64,000 bases of DNA, taken from Paraphoma chrysanthemicola. Lineage: Eukaryota; Ascomycota; Dothideomycetes; Pleosporales; Phaeosphaeriaceae. Below are positions 22,628 to 34,383 of the stretch, in pieces (position 1 is the stretch's first letter; every line of letters begins with the position of its first letter). The stretch spans positions 333,908 through 397,907 of the forward strand of contig JAGMWG010000027.1 in assembly GCA_020744225.1 (NCBI GenBank). Direction: 5' to 3'. The position numbers and the translations under genes were made by a program. A model generated the notes under the pieces. That model was given only the letters and a program-made list of their open reading frames with translations, ran no database searches and was not told the origin of the DNA.

Positions 22628-23492
22628 CTAGTTGGATTGCTGAGACCGCTGTATCGCGATCTTCTCAAATATAGAGCCATCGAAGACGCCTAGAATATCG
22701 TTCCTCTGGAGCCTGCCATCTTCGGGCCAGAGGAGGATGTACAGTGCAATCCCTTGGATTGGTCAGCATCGTTATCTAATGCCATAAAGACCGAGGCTTA
22801 CACTCTAATCCACCAGCAAACCAACCGAACCAGTCGTTCGCACAGCACTGGCCTGCCCACACATTGTATAGCGTTCTCAGTGTCAGATGGTCCTTTCCCT
22901 CTCCGTACTTGGTGAAAATAGCATCGAACCGGCGCATGTCGATTTCTGCATCCATGTCATAAGTAGCAGTAGTGCTCCCATGCCTGCTCCGGACGATATT
23001 GTCGAGCCTGATGGCAAAAAGAGGATGTGGAATCCAGCCCGATTGAGTCACGTACGATGAACATAGTGCCATACTGACAGCAGCCCAAAGACAGAGCGCA
23101 ATGTGAAACCCTAGCTTGCGGAATCCTGTGTAAATGTCCCAGGGATAGACCAGGCCGTCGTGATCGGCATCCCAGAAGTCGCAATGACGCCGCAGGGCAC
23201 TGCGCTTGCTGTTCGGTTCTCGGAGCAGTTCTTTACCTTTGCAGGTATCCGTTGGCTCACGCTCTGCAGCTAGTGATGCCTTTGCTCGCTTGGGCTCTCC
23301 TGTCACGCCATCGTGACACATGCTCACGTCTTTTCTGTTTAAAGCATCGTCGGTGTGTTCTTTCCTCCTCGTGGAAGTATTGTCGGCAAAAGTCTTTGAA
23401 TAACTGGTCCAACTCGGACATGTTGCCCGTTCCTTGCGTGGTTTTGTCAAAACATGTCCGCCTTTGGCCGTCTGTGGAATAGCAACATGCAT
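22628..23492 (-). CDS. Caleosin family protein (lipid-body EF-hand peroxygenase)
   Basis: Exon 23492-22802 and exon 22752-22628 join across a 49-nt intron (GTAAGC ... TGCTGACC ... CAAG), rebuilding the Trp of GLEW and the conserved end LYILLWPEDGR...GVFDGSIF. The domain holds one canonical EF-hand loop (DADHDGLVYPWD), then the amphipathic/hydrophobic segment LGFHIALCLWAAVSM thought to embed in the lipid monolayer, and the central ARYDMDAEIDMRRFDAIF-type region (here TATYDMDAEIDMRRF). Caleosins are heme-containing peroxygenases on lipid bodies or the ER; in fungi they affect lipid storage, sporulation and oxylipins. The N-terminal 90 residues are Lys/Arg/Thr-rich and poorly conserved; translation may start instead at Met58 (ATG at 23321). 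Total about 271 aa, or 214 aa from the second start. Confidence 0.85.
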
Positions 23493-24301
23493 CGCAGCAG
23501 ATGATCATTTGACGTCCAAAGTAAGAGAAAAACAGCATCCAGGCTTGTGAGTACGATTGCTCCATCGCACGCGACATACCAAACAACCTTGAAAGTCGTC
23601 GCTCGGACCTCACCGCTGGGAATGACATTCAACTGACGTATCTCTTGGCACAGGTGCTCGAAAGGGAATGCTCGTGTTTGCTACTGATTCTTGCTTTCTA
23701 TGCAGGTTTACCAGTCAGCAATTGCGGAGACTGTCTTTGCTATGCTGTGGGTACATTCTCCGTGTCTCCGACTTTGCATCGTGAAACCGAGACTTCCAGG
23801 TTCACCATTATGCCCTGTCTCCAGCAGCATCATGTTACTGGCTTCTCTAACTGCTGTATGCATATGTAGCGATCATGACGGAGATGTCAGCCAGATAGGC
23901 ACCACGCCATTCCATGTCGACAAGCTCGGGCCCACGGTGTCACTCCAGGCATGTAAGTATGACGTAACATAACCAAGGGCGGTCTCTTGAACCCAGCGAA
24001 GGTGGGATAGCAGCGTGCGAAAACGTGCAGGCGCTGCTTTCCAAATGTGTTGTCTCTAGCTCAGTCTGGACGAACTCTCGAACGTGGCGTCAAACACCCC
24101 ACGTGCCAATGTGCCGCTTGGCCCACTTATCAGAGTCTGTCAAGTGCGGGGTCACGAGAGCCGCATGCGCTTCACGCGAATATCCGCGCGACTCAGTCTG
24201 CTCAAATGTCTTTTTTGTGTATATATTACAACTACATGTGGAAATGTCACAAACAAAGCAGTAATTCCCGCTTCCTTTGAATCTAGCGAGGGGCCACAAC
24301 C
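23493..24301. other. Intergenic region, no gene seen
   Basis: About 800 bp of mixed sequence. Short open frames lack domain content. It contains the caleosin promoter and the upstream region of the tRNA gene. Confidence 0.4.
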
Positions 24302-24388
24302 GGTCTAATAGTGTAGTGGTTATCACTCTGGATTTTGATTGAACATCAAATGCTTCCAGTAACCCCAGTTCGAATCTGGGTTAGACCT
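24302..24388 (+). tRNA. tRNA-Gln (anticodon TTG) with a 15-nt intron
   Basis: The acceptor stem GGTCTAA pairs perfectly with TTAGACC. The D-arm region is GTGTAGTGGTTATCAC, and the T-arm is CCCAG-TTCGAAT-CTGGG. The anticodon stem CTGGA/TCCAG encloses TTTTGA, giving anticodon TTG at the standard place. A 15-nt intron (TTGAACATCAAATGC) follows position 37, the canonical site for nuclear tRNA introns. A short T run (TTTT, 24392-24395) follows as the RNA polymerase III terminator. Confidence 0.93.
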
Positions 24389-24750
24389 CTATTTTGCCGA
24401 CTTATCTTCTGCGGACGGATCTGTTGGCGCAGCACATGGCTTTTTTTTGGGCAGGATGCTACCAGTGTAGGGTGTGGGATGCATAGGACAAGAAAACAAT
24501 TTGGCTGACTGATCGATAACACAACTTCATATCTGCTTTTTTTTGGCACCATACCTTGTCGAAGCACCACCATGTATGACCAGGATGAGAGCATGGAACA
24601 ATCGCCCAGATATCCCTGATCATTGCAGTGCAAGGCCGACAGACACCGCACACCACAATGTTGGGCTCGGCTCAGCGTCATTAGAGTATATGTATAAGTT
24701 CCAGGTTCGTGGACGTGAAGGTGGGTACATCCATTGACAGCGGTTGCCCA
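24389..24750. other. Intergenic region between tRNA-Gln and ALG2
   Basis: Contains two T-tracts (gctttttttttgg near 24440 and tgcttttttttgg near 24535) that could act as extra polymerase III stops or ALG2 3'-end signals (A-rich on the minus strand). No gene seen. Confidence 0.4.
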
Positions 24751-26200
24751 TCACTCATGATCTGTCTGCTTCAGCGCAAAAACCAAACTCGCAGCTCCCA
24801 GAGCGCCCATGAAACCAAAACCTAGCACGACCGCAGCAAGAGAGACGGGCGCCGGCCGCACGTCCTGCTGGAGCATGGTCTGTATTGCCGCATCTAGGCG
24901 CTCGCCCATTTTGTCCTTGGAGAACTCTGCAACTACGCGCAGCTTGCCCCATCTGCCCATCTCCTCCAGCCTCCGCTCCCCTTCTCCGTCCTCCAGGGCA
25001 ACACGCATAACCTCGGTCCAGTCTTGCACCCTGCTCACGTCTCGCAGCCAGCCAGTCTGGCCGCTGACGACTGTCTCCGTGGGCCCGCCTTCGTTCGCGG
25101 CGAGCACGGGCGTCCCAGCAAGCATGGCTTCGAGCGGCACAATGCCAAAGTGTTCATTGCGGGGCGTGTAGACAAGAAGGCGCGACGTCGCCAGCAACGC
25201 TGCTTTGAACGCACTGGGGACAGAGTGCAGGAAAAGAACCGCGATGTCGTCCGGAACGCTCTGGGCAGAGATGACCGTCTTTGCCGTCGCGTGCTTCAGC
25301 TTGAGGGAATCGGCCAATTGGCAGAGTTCGGCGTATGTACTGGTGTTCTCTGGCACCCGCGGATCGTATCCGCCAGCGACGACGAGTCGGGCATGGGAAC
25401 GCTCGGTAGGCGAAAGCCCTGCGTACGCCTTGATTGCGAGCGCCACGTCCTTCTTCTGCTCGAAGCGGTTGATGCTGAGCAGTACCTTTTTGCCCGCCCA
25501 CAGCGGCTGGCTGTCCATGGGGACATTACTGACGCTCGTGTCCACACAGGGATACACGACGGCGGGGTTGCGGTGCTTCAGGCTGGGAAATGCATCGGCA
25601 AAGACGCTCCTGGTGAAGTTGCTGTTCACGACGATGCTATCGCTGCAGCCTGTGCTCCAGCTCTCGAGCGCGTCAAAAGGCGCGCGGTACAGTGTCTTCA
25701 GCCATCCACCCTTCTTCGCAAGCAGCTTGTCGGGGAAGTGGCAGTAGAAGATGACGGGGGCACGGGGCTGTAGCAGGCGCAGGAGAGGCACGCCGGCACT
25801 CAGCTGGTCGACAAAGAAGCTGGTGGGGGCGAGGCGGCGCAGCTCGTCGGAGAAGAGGGCGATGTGCAGGATCAGATGCACCTGGCGGAGGATGGCACAG
25901 AGAATCGCGAAGCGGCCCAGAAGCGTTGGGGGGACGAGCGTGTTGCCGCGCACGCGCACGTCGAGGGTTCCTTTGCGCGGCGTCAGGATCAGGGTCAGGG
26001 TCAGGTGCAGCGGTGGGCGGTGGTCAGGTACCGTCGCGGGCCTCGTCGAAGCAGTGCTGCGGGTCGCAGTGCGACGTGAAGATGGTGACTTTGTGCCCGC
26101 GCCGCTGGAGCGCAACGGCGGCGTCGATGACCAGACGCTCTGCGCCGCCGATACCCAGGTCTGGATGGAGGAAGACGGTGTGCTGCTCCTGCGCGGCCAT
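24751..26200 (-). CDS. ALG2: ALG2, alpha-1,3/1,6-mannosyltransferase of N-glycan precursor synthesis
   Basis: Exons 26200-26032 and 25970-24751 give 462 aa; the 61-nt intron (GTACCT...CAAAG) rebuilds ARDGTLDVRVRG. ALG2 adds the second and third mannoses to the dolichol-linked oligosaccharide on the cytosolic face of the ER. The N-terminus FLHPDLGIGGAERLVIDAA is the family signature, with the GGAE nucleotide-sugar loop. PVIFYCHFPDKLL and NRFEQKKD follow, and the GT4 E-x7-E motif is intact (EHFGIVPLE). A C-terminal hydrophobic helix (LAAVVLGFGFMGALGAASLV) provides the ER anchor. A longer frame continues upstream only by reading through the intron, so the ATG at 26200 was chosen. It diverges from VPS15. 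Confidence 0.95.
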
Positions 26201-26507
26201 GGCTGTGCAGAGACACGGTGTCGTCGATGCGGGAGCTCAAGGTACCTGATGAAACGTCCGAAAAGGCCTAGCGCCGTTCTTGCATGCAGGGCAGGTGCGT
26301 GGACACGAGTGAACGATGACCACGCCTGCACATGACACCAGAATAACCATCCTCTCTCACAGAGACGCCGCTTTCACGATTCTTGCGCAAGTTCTTGCAA
26401 ACTGTGGACTGCGCCGAGCAGCAAACTTCGTGTCTCCATCGCTCATGATGCGGGCAGCCAGACACCAGCATCGTCCTTCGCCATAGTCCCCACCGTGACC
26501 ATCCACC
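26201..26507. promoter_or_regulatory. Shared ALG2/VPS15 divergent promoter region
   Basis: 307 bp between the two start codons. No TATA box is evident. It ends in cgtgaccatccacc before the VPS15 ATG. Confidence 0.45.
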
Positions 26508-29500
26508 ATGGGCCAAGGCTTCTCGCTCACCACGCTTTCGGCAGGGTCGGCCAACATCGACGTGCCTGAGCTGGCTGACCTGCAGTATGAGAAATCGCTC
26601 GGTGCAGCCCGCTTCATGAAAGCCGTCCGTGCCCGGCACAAGGACGGACTCGTCGTGGCCCGGGTTGTCATGAAGCCATATGCGCAATTCAACTTCCAGG
26701 TCTACGTCAAGCGTCTCCTCCGTAAGGTCTATGTAACCCGTGCAGTCAGGGTACGCTGACCAGCCCAGACGAGCGCAAGCTGCTGGCCGAGGTCCCGAAT
26801 GCTTTGGCATATCACAGGATCATTGAAACGGCAGCTTGCGGTTACCTGGTGCGCCAGTACATCCACAGCTCTCTGTATGATCGCCTGAGGTACTGTTCTC
26901 CCGAACCTGCCGCTCAACTGCCGGATTAACTTGAGCCAGTACTCGTCCGTTCCTCGAGGAGATTGAAAAAAAGTGGCTTTCCTTCCAGCTACTCTGTGCT
27001 GTCCGCGACTGCCACGCACGGGACATTTTCCACGGCGACATCAAGACGGAGAACATCCTCGTCACCTCCTGGAACTGGCTCTATCTTGCGGACTTCTCCT
27101 CGTCCTATAAGCCTGCACACTTGCCCGAGGACAATCCCGCTGACTTTTCCTTCTACTTTGATCTCTCCGGGCGACGCACCTGCTATCTGGCGCCAGAACG
27201 TTTCCTTGCCTCTGGCCAGCAGCCCGAGGGAAAGGGGGACGTCAACTGGGCCATGGACATATTCAGTGTAGGCTGCGTCATCGCGGAGCTCTTCCTAGAG
27301 GCTCCCATCTTCTCCTTAAGCCAGCTGTTCAAGTATCGGCAGGGGGAGTACAATCCCGAGCATTCCCACTTGAGCAAAATTCAAGATCCCAACGTCCGCG
27401 AGCTCATTATGCACATGATCCAGGTCGACCCCGACTCGCGAATGTCTGCTGATGACTATCTCATGCACTGGAAGGACAAGGTTTTCCCTGCGTATTTCTA
27501 CGGGTTCCTGCAACAGTACATGCACTCGATCACGGATCCTTCTTCAGGCCGCAAACCCGTCACCACTGGCGCCGAGCACCTGGGAGAACCCGACGAAAGG
27601 ATTGAGCAGATATACAACGATTATGACAAGATTTCGCATTTGCTCTCAACTGGCGGAGAACGTGCAGTTTCGAAGTCCTACCACCCTCCACCGAGGCCAA
27701 ACGCACGCATCTTCCCACTCTTTGTCAACATACCAAACTACCAGCATCAAGTTTCGGCCACGCCAAGCCTCGCAATTGACGATGGAAACCTCATATTCCT
27801 GACCATCGTTGTCTCCTGCTTACGAGGGACCGCCAGAGCGTCGGCCCGTGTTCGTGGCCTAGAGCTGCTCATGGCTTTTTCAGAACGCTTGACAGACGAG
27901 GCCAAACTCGATCGGGTGGTTCCGTACGTAGCCCAGCTACTGACCGACAATTCGGAACAGGTCAAAATCGCAGCGCTGCGGACACTGACGCAGATTCTGT
28001 CGATGGTTCAGGTCGTCTCGCCGCTCAATGCATACATCTTTCCCGAGTATGTCCTTCCGCGACTGGAGGCATATCTGCCCGACTCTGCTGCACCGACCAG
28101 CGCGCTCGTGCGTATGCAATATGCATTTTGTATCGGCACATTGGCAACCACAGCCGCCAGATACCTCGACATGATTCAGGCGTTGAGGGCAGAAGGATCG
28201 TTGCCTGCAGCTGACCCGGAGACTGAGGATGACCTAAGTTCGTCTGCCCATCGCAATCAATTCGATTCAGATCGCCGAATACTACTCGAGGCTCTGGAGA
28301 AGCACACCAAGGCCCTGCTGACGGACACGGACGCTTCTGTCCGTCGAGCTATGCTGCGATCTGTCTCTGATCTGTGTGTGTTCTTCGGCAGTCCTCGAGC
28401 AAATGACGTGGTCCTCAGCCATCTCAACACGTACCTCAATGATCCCGACTGGTTGCTCAAGTGCGCATTTTTTGATGCCATCGTTGGAGTGGCAGTGTTT
28501 GTGGGCGGCGCGAGCCTGGAAGGATACATCCTGCCGCTCATGGTACAGGCCCTGACCGACCCCGAAGAGTTCGTTGTCGAGAAGGTCATACGCGCACTTG
28601 CCGCCATGGCTGAGCTGGGTCTATTCCAACGGTCAAAGACGTGGGAGCTGGTAGACATAGTTGCCCGTCTTACTATGCATCCTAATCTCTGGATTCGTGA
28701 GGCCGCGGCGCAATTCATCTCCACTGCCTCAAAATACCTATCTGTTGCGGATCGGCATAGTATATTGGTGAACCTCATCAAACCGTATCTGAAGGTAGTC
28801 CCATCGGACTTCTCCGAACTGAGGATCCTCGAGTCCTTGAAAAGCCCGCTGACGAGGCTGTTGGTCGAGATGGCGTCGAACTGGGCGCTACAGGCACAAA
28901 AAGGCCTGTTCTGGGCACCCGCCCAGAAGCGGCAAACTTTCACGTTCGGCACTAACGAGGACAGTCTACCTTCTATATCAGGGCGAGAGCTAGACCAAAA
29001 GATCTTGCAAAGACTGCCCAAGAACGAAGAAGATGAACTATGGCTGCGCAAGCTTCGCAACGCTGGGCTCGTGGCTGATGATGATTTCAAGCTTGTCGCA
29101 CTGCGGGAATTCATCTGGAGAGTCAGCCACCGACGGCGCTCCGATAGTCTGAGTGCGCAGCCTGCCAAATTCAGTAACATTGTCGCTCTCAAAGATCTAG
29201 GGGTGAAGGCATTGACGGTGCTCTTTGACGACAATGTCCGTCAGACAGTAGAGGAGTCACGCAGCCCCGAGGCGCAACATGGCTCACAGCCACGAACGAT
29301 TCGCGATGCATTGCTTGATGCCTCTACCACTGAAGCGGATGCATTGGCTGAGCGGATGCCACGCATTGAGGGGCAAGCTGAACGCCTGGTGCGTGAGGAG
29401 GGTGGCTCGCGTCGAATACCGATCCCGTCGCGACCACTACCATCTTCTTCCTCATTGGACCCGCCTCCTGGCGGTTCGCCATCTTCTGAAACGGAAGCGA

Positions 29501-31287
29501 GGAGAAGCTCTCTTCAGGTCCCTAGAGGCTCGTCTCCCACGCTCTCGCCTTCGGGCTCTCCCAGTGCCGCGGAGCACGCACATTCCCTTCGGCATCGAAA
29601 CAGTGCCCTGGGCTTGTTGAGCAAAGGAGAGAATAAGGCTCTTGCAGAGATTGGGACGCTCTCAGAAAATGCTTTTGGCAAAGTAGATGGCGTTGTCGCA
29701 CGTGACTCGTCTCGCTCGCGCCAGCCCACATCGCCTCTTGCTCTCGAACAGCCTGTCCAAGCATCACCGAGGGTTCGATTTCGCAACGCACACAACTACA
29801 CCGGAAATGATCCAGCAATCCTTAAACTCCTCGATTCCATGCTACTTGAGCGCTTTCCCTCAGGCGAGACGGAGTTCGGTCCTCGGATTCAGCCCTCCAT
29901 GCGCAAGCAGCCAATTAGATATAAAGATACTCAGCTAGCATCGCCTGGAACACCTTGGAGGCCTGAAGGTCAACTTGTGGCAAACTTTGGCGAGCATACA
30001 GCAGCAGTAACTCGTATTCTTGTGTCTCCAGATCAGGGCTTCTTCATTAGTGCTTCTGATGATGGCACAGTCAAGATATGGGACACTTCACGCCTCGAGC
30101 GCAACATCACGCGGCGCTCCCGCCAAACCTATAGACTCGGCGAGGATGTCAAGGTCACGAGTCTTGTGTTTGTGGAGCAAACATACTCGTTCGTCGCGAC
30201 GGGCAGCGATGGAAGTGTTCACGTGGTACGCGTAGACTATCATCAAAGCCACGATGGCAGTGCCAAGTTTGGCCGGCCGCGTCTCCTTCGCGACTACCAA
30301 CTCCCGGAAGGCGATCGAGCGGTGTGGTCAGAACACTACAACGAAGACAACAAGTCAGTACTCCTCCTGGCTACAAGCACCTCGAAAGTGATAGCCCTGG
30401 ACCTGCGGGTCATGCGTGAGCTCTTCGTGTTAAACAATCCGCTCAATCACGGCACTCCGACGTGTTTCTGTGTAGATAGGCGCGCGCATTGGCTTCTGTT
30501 GGGCACTTCGCACGGTGTCGTGGATCTTTGGGATCTTCGCTTTAGACTGCGACTCAAGGCATGGGCGTGTCATGGCTCCGCACCGATCCACCGCCTCTAC
30601 CAGGTGTTTCTACCCAAACCGAAGAGAACGCGGCTGTATATCGCGGGCGGTAGCGGTCAAGGTGAGGTCACAGTGTGGGATTTCGAGAAGCTTATATGCA
30701 AGGAGGTGTACCGTACGGGCTCCAGCAAGGACTTGGGAACGAAGAGTACTACGCTAGTTGACCTGGACGAAGAACGAGCCGGCGGCATGCTGGGACGCTT
30801 CGCGACCTCTCTTGAGCCATCTGCGAACTCAGCCTCGGATCGAGGGATTCGCGCCCTTGTGGTGCATACACAGGCGCTCGATGAGAAGGGCGAGTCGAAG
30901 CATACATTCCTCCTCACTGCAGGGCCTGACTGGAAAGTCCGGTATTGGGACTCGAAACGTCCAGAAGCATCTCTGGTAGTGAGTGGGTTAGAAACGGACG
31001 AAGCAAAGCCACAATACACGTCAAGTCAACCTGCTCCAGAGACGGTCGTCATCACCGAACGGCTATTACAGGCACAGGGTCAGGCACCAAATGGTAGAGA
31101 CAGCAGGCCCTCCGCTGCAGCAAAAAAAACACCGCAAAGATCCTCACGGTCTGGTCTAATCTCTCTGCAGCAACAGCACCTGCTCAAGAGCCATCTCGAC
31201 AATGTGCTGGACGTAGCTCTTGTGGAGCAGCCTTACGGTATGGTGATTTCAGCGGATCGATCGGGCGTAATAAACATGTTCATGTGA
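26508..31287 (+). CDS. VPS15: VPS15, pseudokinase/HEAT/WD40 regulatory subunit of PI3-kinase Vps34
   Basis: Exons 26508-26721, 26769-26889 and 26940-31287 give 1,560 aa. The start MGQGFS is an N-myristoylation site, as in all Vps15 proteins. The kinase domain (about 30-310) has HGDIKTENIL at about residue 143, with Gly where protein kinases have Arg, and LADFSSS in place of DFG; both are normal Vps15 traits. YLAPERF and the WAMDIFSVGCVIAELF helix follow. HEAT repeats cover roughly residues 370-650 and the WD40 propeller about 1,120-1,560 (ASDDGTVKIWD; LLTAGPDWKVRYWD; ISADRSGVINMFM). The linker at 760-1,000 is Ser/Pro-rich. Vps15 holds Vps34 in its autophagy and endosomal complexes. Both introns were placed by phase into STRPFLEEIEKKWL. 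It diverges from ALG2 and is followed in tandem by LEA1. Confidence 0.95.
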
Positions 31288-31526
31288 GGTATACCCAGCA
31301 ACGTAGACAACTTGTAGATCATCCAAAAGAGATAAATCGTTATGACGTGTGATTCTGAATGCAAGCAACCCTGTCAGCGTAACCCTGTCTAGCGTGGGCT
31401 GAACTCTTGGCACTGGGGAAATTCTGTCACGAAGCTGCAGCGTGACATCCCTCACATTTCGCGTCTTTGGCACCCCACAACCTTCTTACCCTCGTCCCGA
31501 CAGACGCACTGCGAACCGTCGCCAGA

Positions 31527-32577
31527 ATGAGGCTAACGACAGATCTCATCAACAATTCTCTGTCCTTCATCAACTGTCTCACAGAGCGTGAACTCGATCT
31601 GCGAGGTGCGTCGAAAAGAGCAGATGCTACACTTGAGAGCTGAATTGATATCAATGTTTGCGATTTCTAGGCCACAAGATCTCCGCCATCGAGAACATGG
31701 GAGCTGCGCGAGTAAGTCGGTCGAACACATGCGCGAGTGGCAGGATCTCTAATAGCCGTCCCAGGACAACGATGCGATCGACCTGACCGACAATGACATT
31801 GCGCAACTCGGAAACTTCCCGCTTCAGCCCCGCCTCCGCACGTTGTTCCTGGCCCAGAATCGAGTGTCGAACATCCAGCCGAACCTCGCGTCCAGCATTC
31901 CCAATCTGCACACGCTCGTGCTCACAAAGAACCGCATAGCAGAATTGGCGGACCTAGACCCACTGGCGGGCTTCAAGAAGCTTGTCTACCTGACTCTATT
32001 GGGGAATCCAGTCGCAAGCAACGAGGTGCGTGCAATGCTTTTTCTGACGAACATGCAGCCTGGCTTCGGCAAGCATGTTTGAGCCAAAAGTCGATTTGAC
32101 CAGCTGGCTGTCTTGGATCCCGTGGGGGGCTGGCTAGCTTAAGACTCCAGTGCTCTGTGCTGACGAGTCGCAGAACTACCGATACTGGATTGTATGGCGT
32201 TGTCCAAGCGTGCGATTCCTTGATTTTGCAAAGGTGCGGGACGTCGAGCGCACAAAGGCGAAGGAGCTGTTTGGTACAGCTGATGAGCCCTCAGAGCTGG
32301 CCAGCAAGGTTTGTTTCCTTGTGTCACCTATGTCAGCGAGGGTTGCTGACGACTGCAGATCATGGGCGCCAAGTCCAAGGGATTTGTTGTGCCATCCTTT
32401 GCGAACGGTGCCGACGAGAATAAAGAGCGCATCTACACCGAGGATGAGCGGAAGCGAATGCGTGCCGCCATTCTCAACGCAAGTAGTCTCGCGGAAATGG
32501 CTAAGCTCGAGAAGGACTTTGCAGAGGGCCGGATTCCGGCGCACATTCTTGAGGGAGGGGAGCCCATGGAGACGTAG
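31527..32577 (+). CDS. LEA1: U2 snRNP A' protein (Lea1/SNRPA1)
   Basis: Five exons (31527-31605, 31671-31711, 31765-32025, 32174-32308, 32359-32577) encode 244 aa. The first residues MRLTTDLINNSLSFIN and RELDLRGHKIS are the family N-terminus; leucine-rich repeats follow (AIDLTDNDIAQLGNFP, LRTLFLAQNRVSNI, LHTLVLTKNRIAEL, LVYLTLLGNPV), then the cap YRYWIVWRCPSVRFLDF. The acidic/basic C-terminus has the TEDERKRMRAAI helix. Lea1 pairs with U2 B'' and binds stem-loop IV of U2 snRNA in the spliceosome. Exon 4 was set to begin at 32174 because relatives join GNP..E directly to (H/N)YRYW. Confidence 0.93.
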
Positions 32578-32974
32578 CGTACTGCGGTGTGGCAGCATAC
32601 AGTAGCCATTTATTCCTGATTGGTGTGAGAGATGGGCAGCAAGCCAAGGGCGAGGATGATCAAGAGAAAGAGCACGCAGACTGTCCGAGCGAGGGAAGCA
32701 ATGAGCGTAGCCGGAGGACGATCAACACGTCCGATACTCTGCACCGGGCGCATGGACAGCGAAGACGATGGCGCACTGCCAGATCAGTGGCGGACGAGGC
32801 CATAGATTGAGTCAAGATGTCTAGCGCTAGCTCTCTTACTGATACTACGGTCCACATCATAGCTAACGACTCTCAAAGGGTATCACAAGACTCTTTATCC
32901 GTTCCCGGGCATTGTGGTGGTACATGTAACGCCAATCGCCCCAATATTGCAGATAGCTCTGAAATGAAATCTCA
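32578..32974. other. Convergent LEA1/FIP1 3' intergenic region
   Basis: About 400 bp between two stop codons, with no gene seen. Short minus-strand open frames here have no domain content. Confidence 0.4.
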
Positions 32975-33995
32975 TCACCAACCTCGCCCTCTGCCGCCTC
33001 TGCCACCCCGGCCTCCGCCCTGGTTGCCGGGCTGAAAGCCTGTCGACTGTGGCGCGCCGAAGCCGCCCATGCCTTGCCCTGCCATTTGCATGAAGCTACC
33101 AAAGTCCATCTGACTCGGGTCCATACCTTGGCTGACCATCTGCTGGAACATCATCTCCATTTGCTGCTGCTCGTTTGCTGCAGCCCCCGCCGCGCCGCTG
33201 GGACCAGCAGGCACCGCAGTTGTGGGATTGTTTGGGCCTGGTCCAGGCATACTCGGCATGCCAGGCATTGCACCGCCCATCATCTGCTGCATTTGCACCA
33301 TGTCGTTCTTTTGCTGTTGGAGCGTGTTGGCCATGGCCAGCTGCCGTTGCCGGTAAATCTCCCACGTGAACTCGTCGAAACCGTAATTAAAGTAGTCCGA
33401 CTGATCTTCACCAGGCCGCCGCCATATCTTCTGCTCTTCGGCGAGATCGGCGTCCATGTCGACCTGCAGAAGCGGTTTGCCCTGGGGTGGGTAGACAGGG
33501 TTGCCGTTAACGTCAATGGTCGAGGTGCGCTGCGCGGGGAACGACGTGCCTGGCACAGTGGAAATCTGAGGCACGGTGCCTGAGGCGAGCGTCTTTGGAA
33601 CCTGTGAGGGTGTCGCAGCTGGCTGGGGCGGCGCCTCTATCTTTATTGCTTTCGATTCCTGCTGCTGCTGTTGTCTGGGCCCATCATTAGGCCACTGAAC
33701 GCTCAAGAGTGCCTGCGGAGTACATACACAGCAGGCTTAGGCGCCGGTGCAGGCTTGTCGATGATGATCTCGAGGTCCTGCAGGTTTATTAGTACTGCTC
33801 TGGCCCCATTGCTGGTCGACTGACCGATTCGCTGTCGTCGTCGCCGTCGTCGTCGTCGCCCGAGTCGGCCCCCTCATCCATGGGTTCGTCGCCGCTCGAG
33901 TCATCGTCTTCGTTCTTGACGCCATCCTGCTGCTCTGTCTTGGTCTCTGTGGTGCCGTAGAGATCATCGTCCTCGTCCTCGTGGTCGGACGCCAT
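32975..33995 (-). CDS. FIP1: Fip1, pre-mRNA polyadenylation factor subunit
   Basis: Exons 33995-33825, 33777-33728 and 33674-32975 give 306 aa. The N-terminus is strongly acidic (runs of D/E), which in yeast binds poly(A) polymerase. Exon 2 is only 50 nt and encodes DLEIIIDKPAPAPKPA, the conserved Fip1 strand. The Fip1 motif proper is GEDQSDYFNYGFDEFTWEIY. The C-terminus is Met/Gln/Pro-rich and ends in a GGRGGRGGRGRG RNA-binding tail. Intron 1 carries a perfect TACTAA branch site; intron 2 uses donor GTATGT, branch CTAAT and acceptor CCCAG, 53 nt. Fip1 bridges poly(A) polymerase to CPF. The gene diverges from NUP49. Confidence 0.93.
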
Positions 33996-34383
33996 TGTTC
34001 TGCGACGGCCGAGCTCGTGGAGGCGGAATCGGGCTGCGATGCGCGAGAATTGTTCGGATGGGAAGCTCGAGGGCGGCGCGGGTGTCGAGCGGTGTCACGG
34101 AGCAACGTCGACGAGTGCAAGAGAGACTGCGCAAATGTCACGTCCGAAGCGGGCTGCGGTGCAGTGCAGCTGGTTGCGCCGGTGAAAGGAATGTTTAGCC
34201 GAGCGGGATGCGCGAAAACATCGCGTCCAGAGGAGAGCGGTGACGCCGCGATCCCAGACACACGTCGACTCCCGCAAACGCAACCTATCCACGGCCGACA
34301 CACCTTGCTTGCTCAGCTTCCTCTCGTCCCCCGCTGCATCGAGCTCCCCGCAGGCACGGGCGTCATCCAGCGCTGCACACACA
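33996..34383. promoter_or_regulatory. Shared FIP1/NUP49 divergent promoter region
   Basis: About 390 bp between the two start codons, GC-rich. The longer plus-strand open frame reaching back to 34240 lacks FG motifs before the chosen NUP49 Met, so it was read as 5' UTR. Confidence 0.45.

Noticed and set aside
24751..26331. Longer 526-codon version of ALG2
   Set aside because: The extra N-terminus comes from reading through the 61-nt intron in a wrong frame and lacks the FLHPDLGIGGAE start.
28257..29234. 325-codon minus-strand open frame
   Set aside because: Lies entirely opposite the VPS15 HEAT region; Ser/Arg-rich, typical shadow frame.
33675..33745. A 17-nt intron in FIP1
   Set aside because: It would keep the frame but is far too short; a 53-nt intron with consensus donor, branch and acceptor fits in phase.
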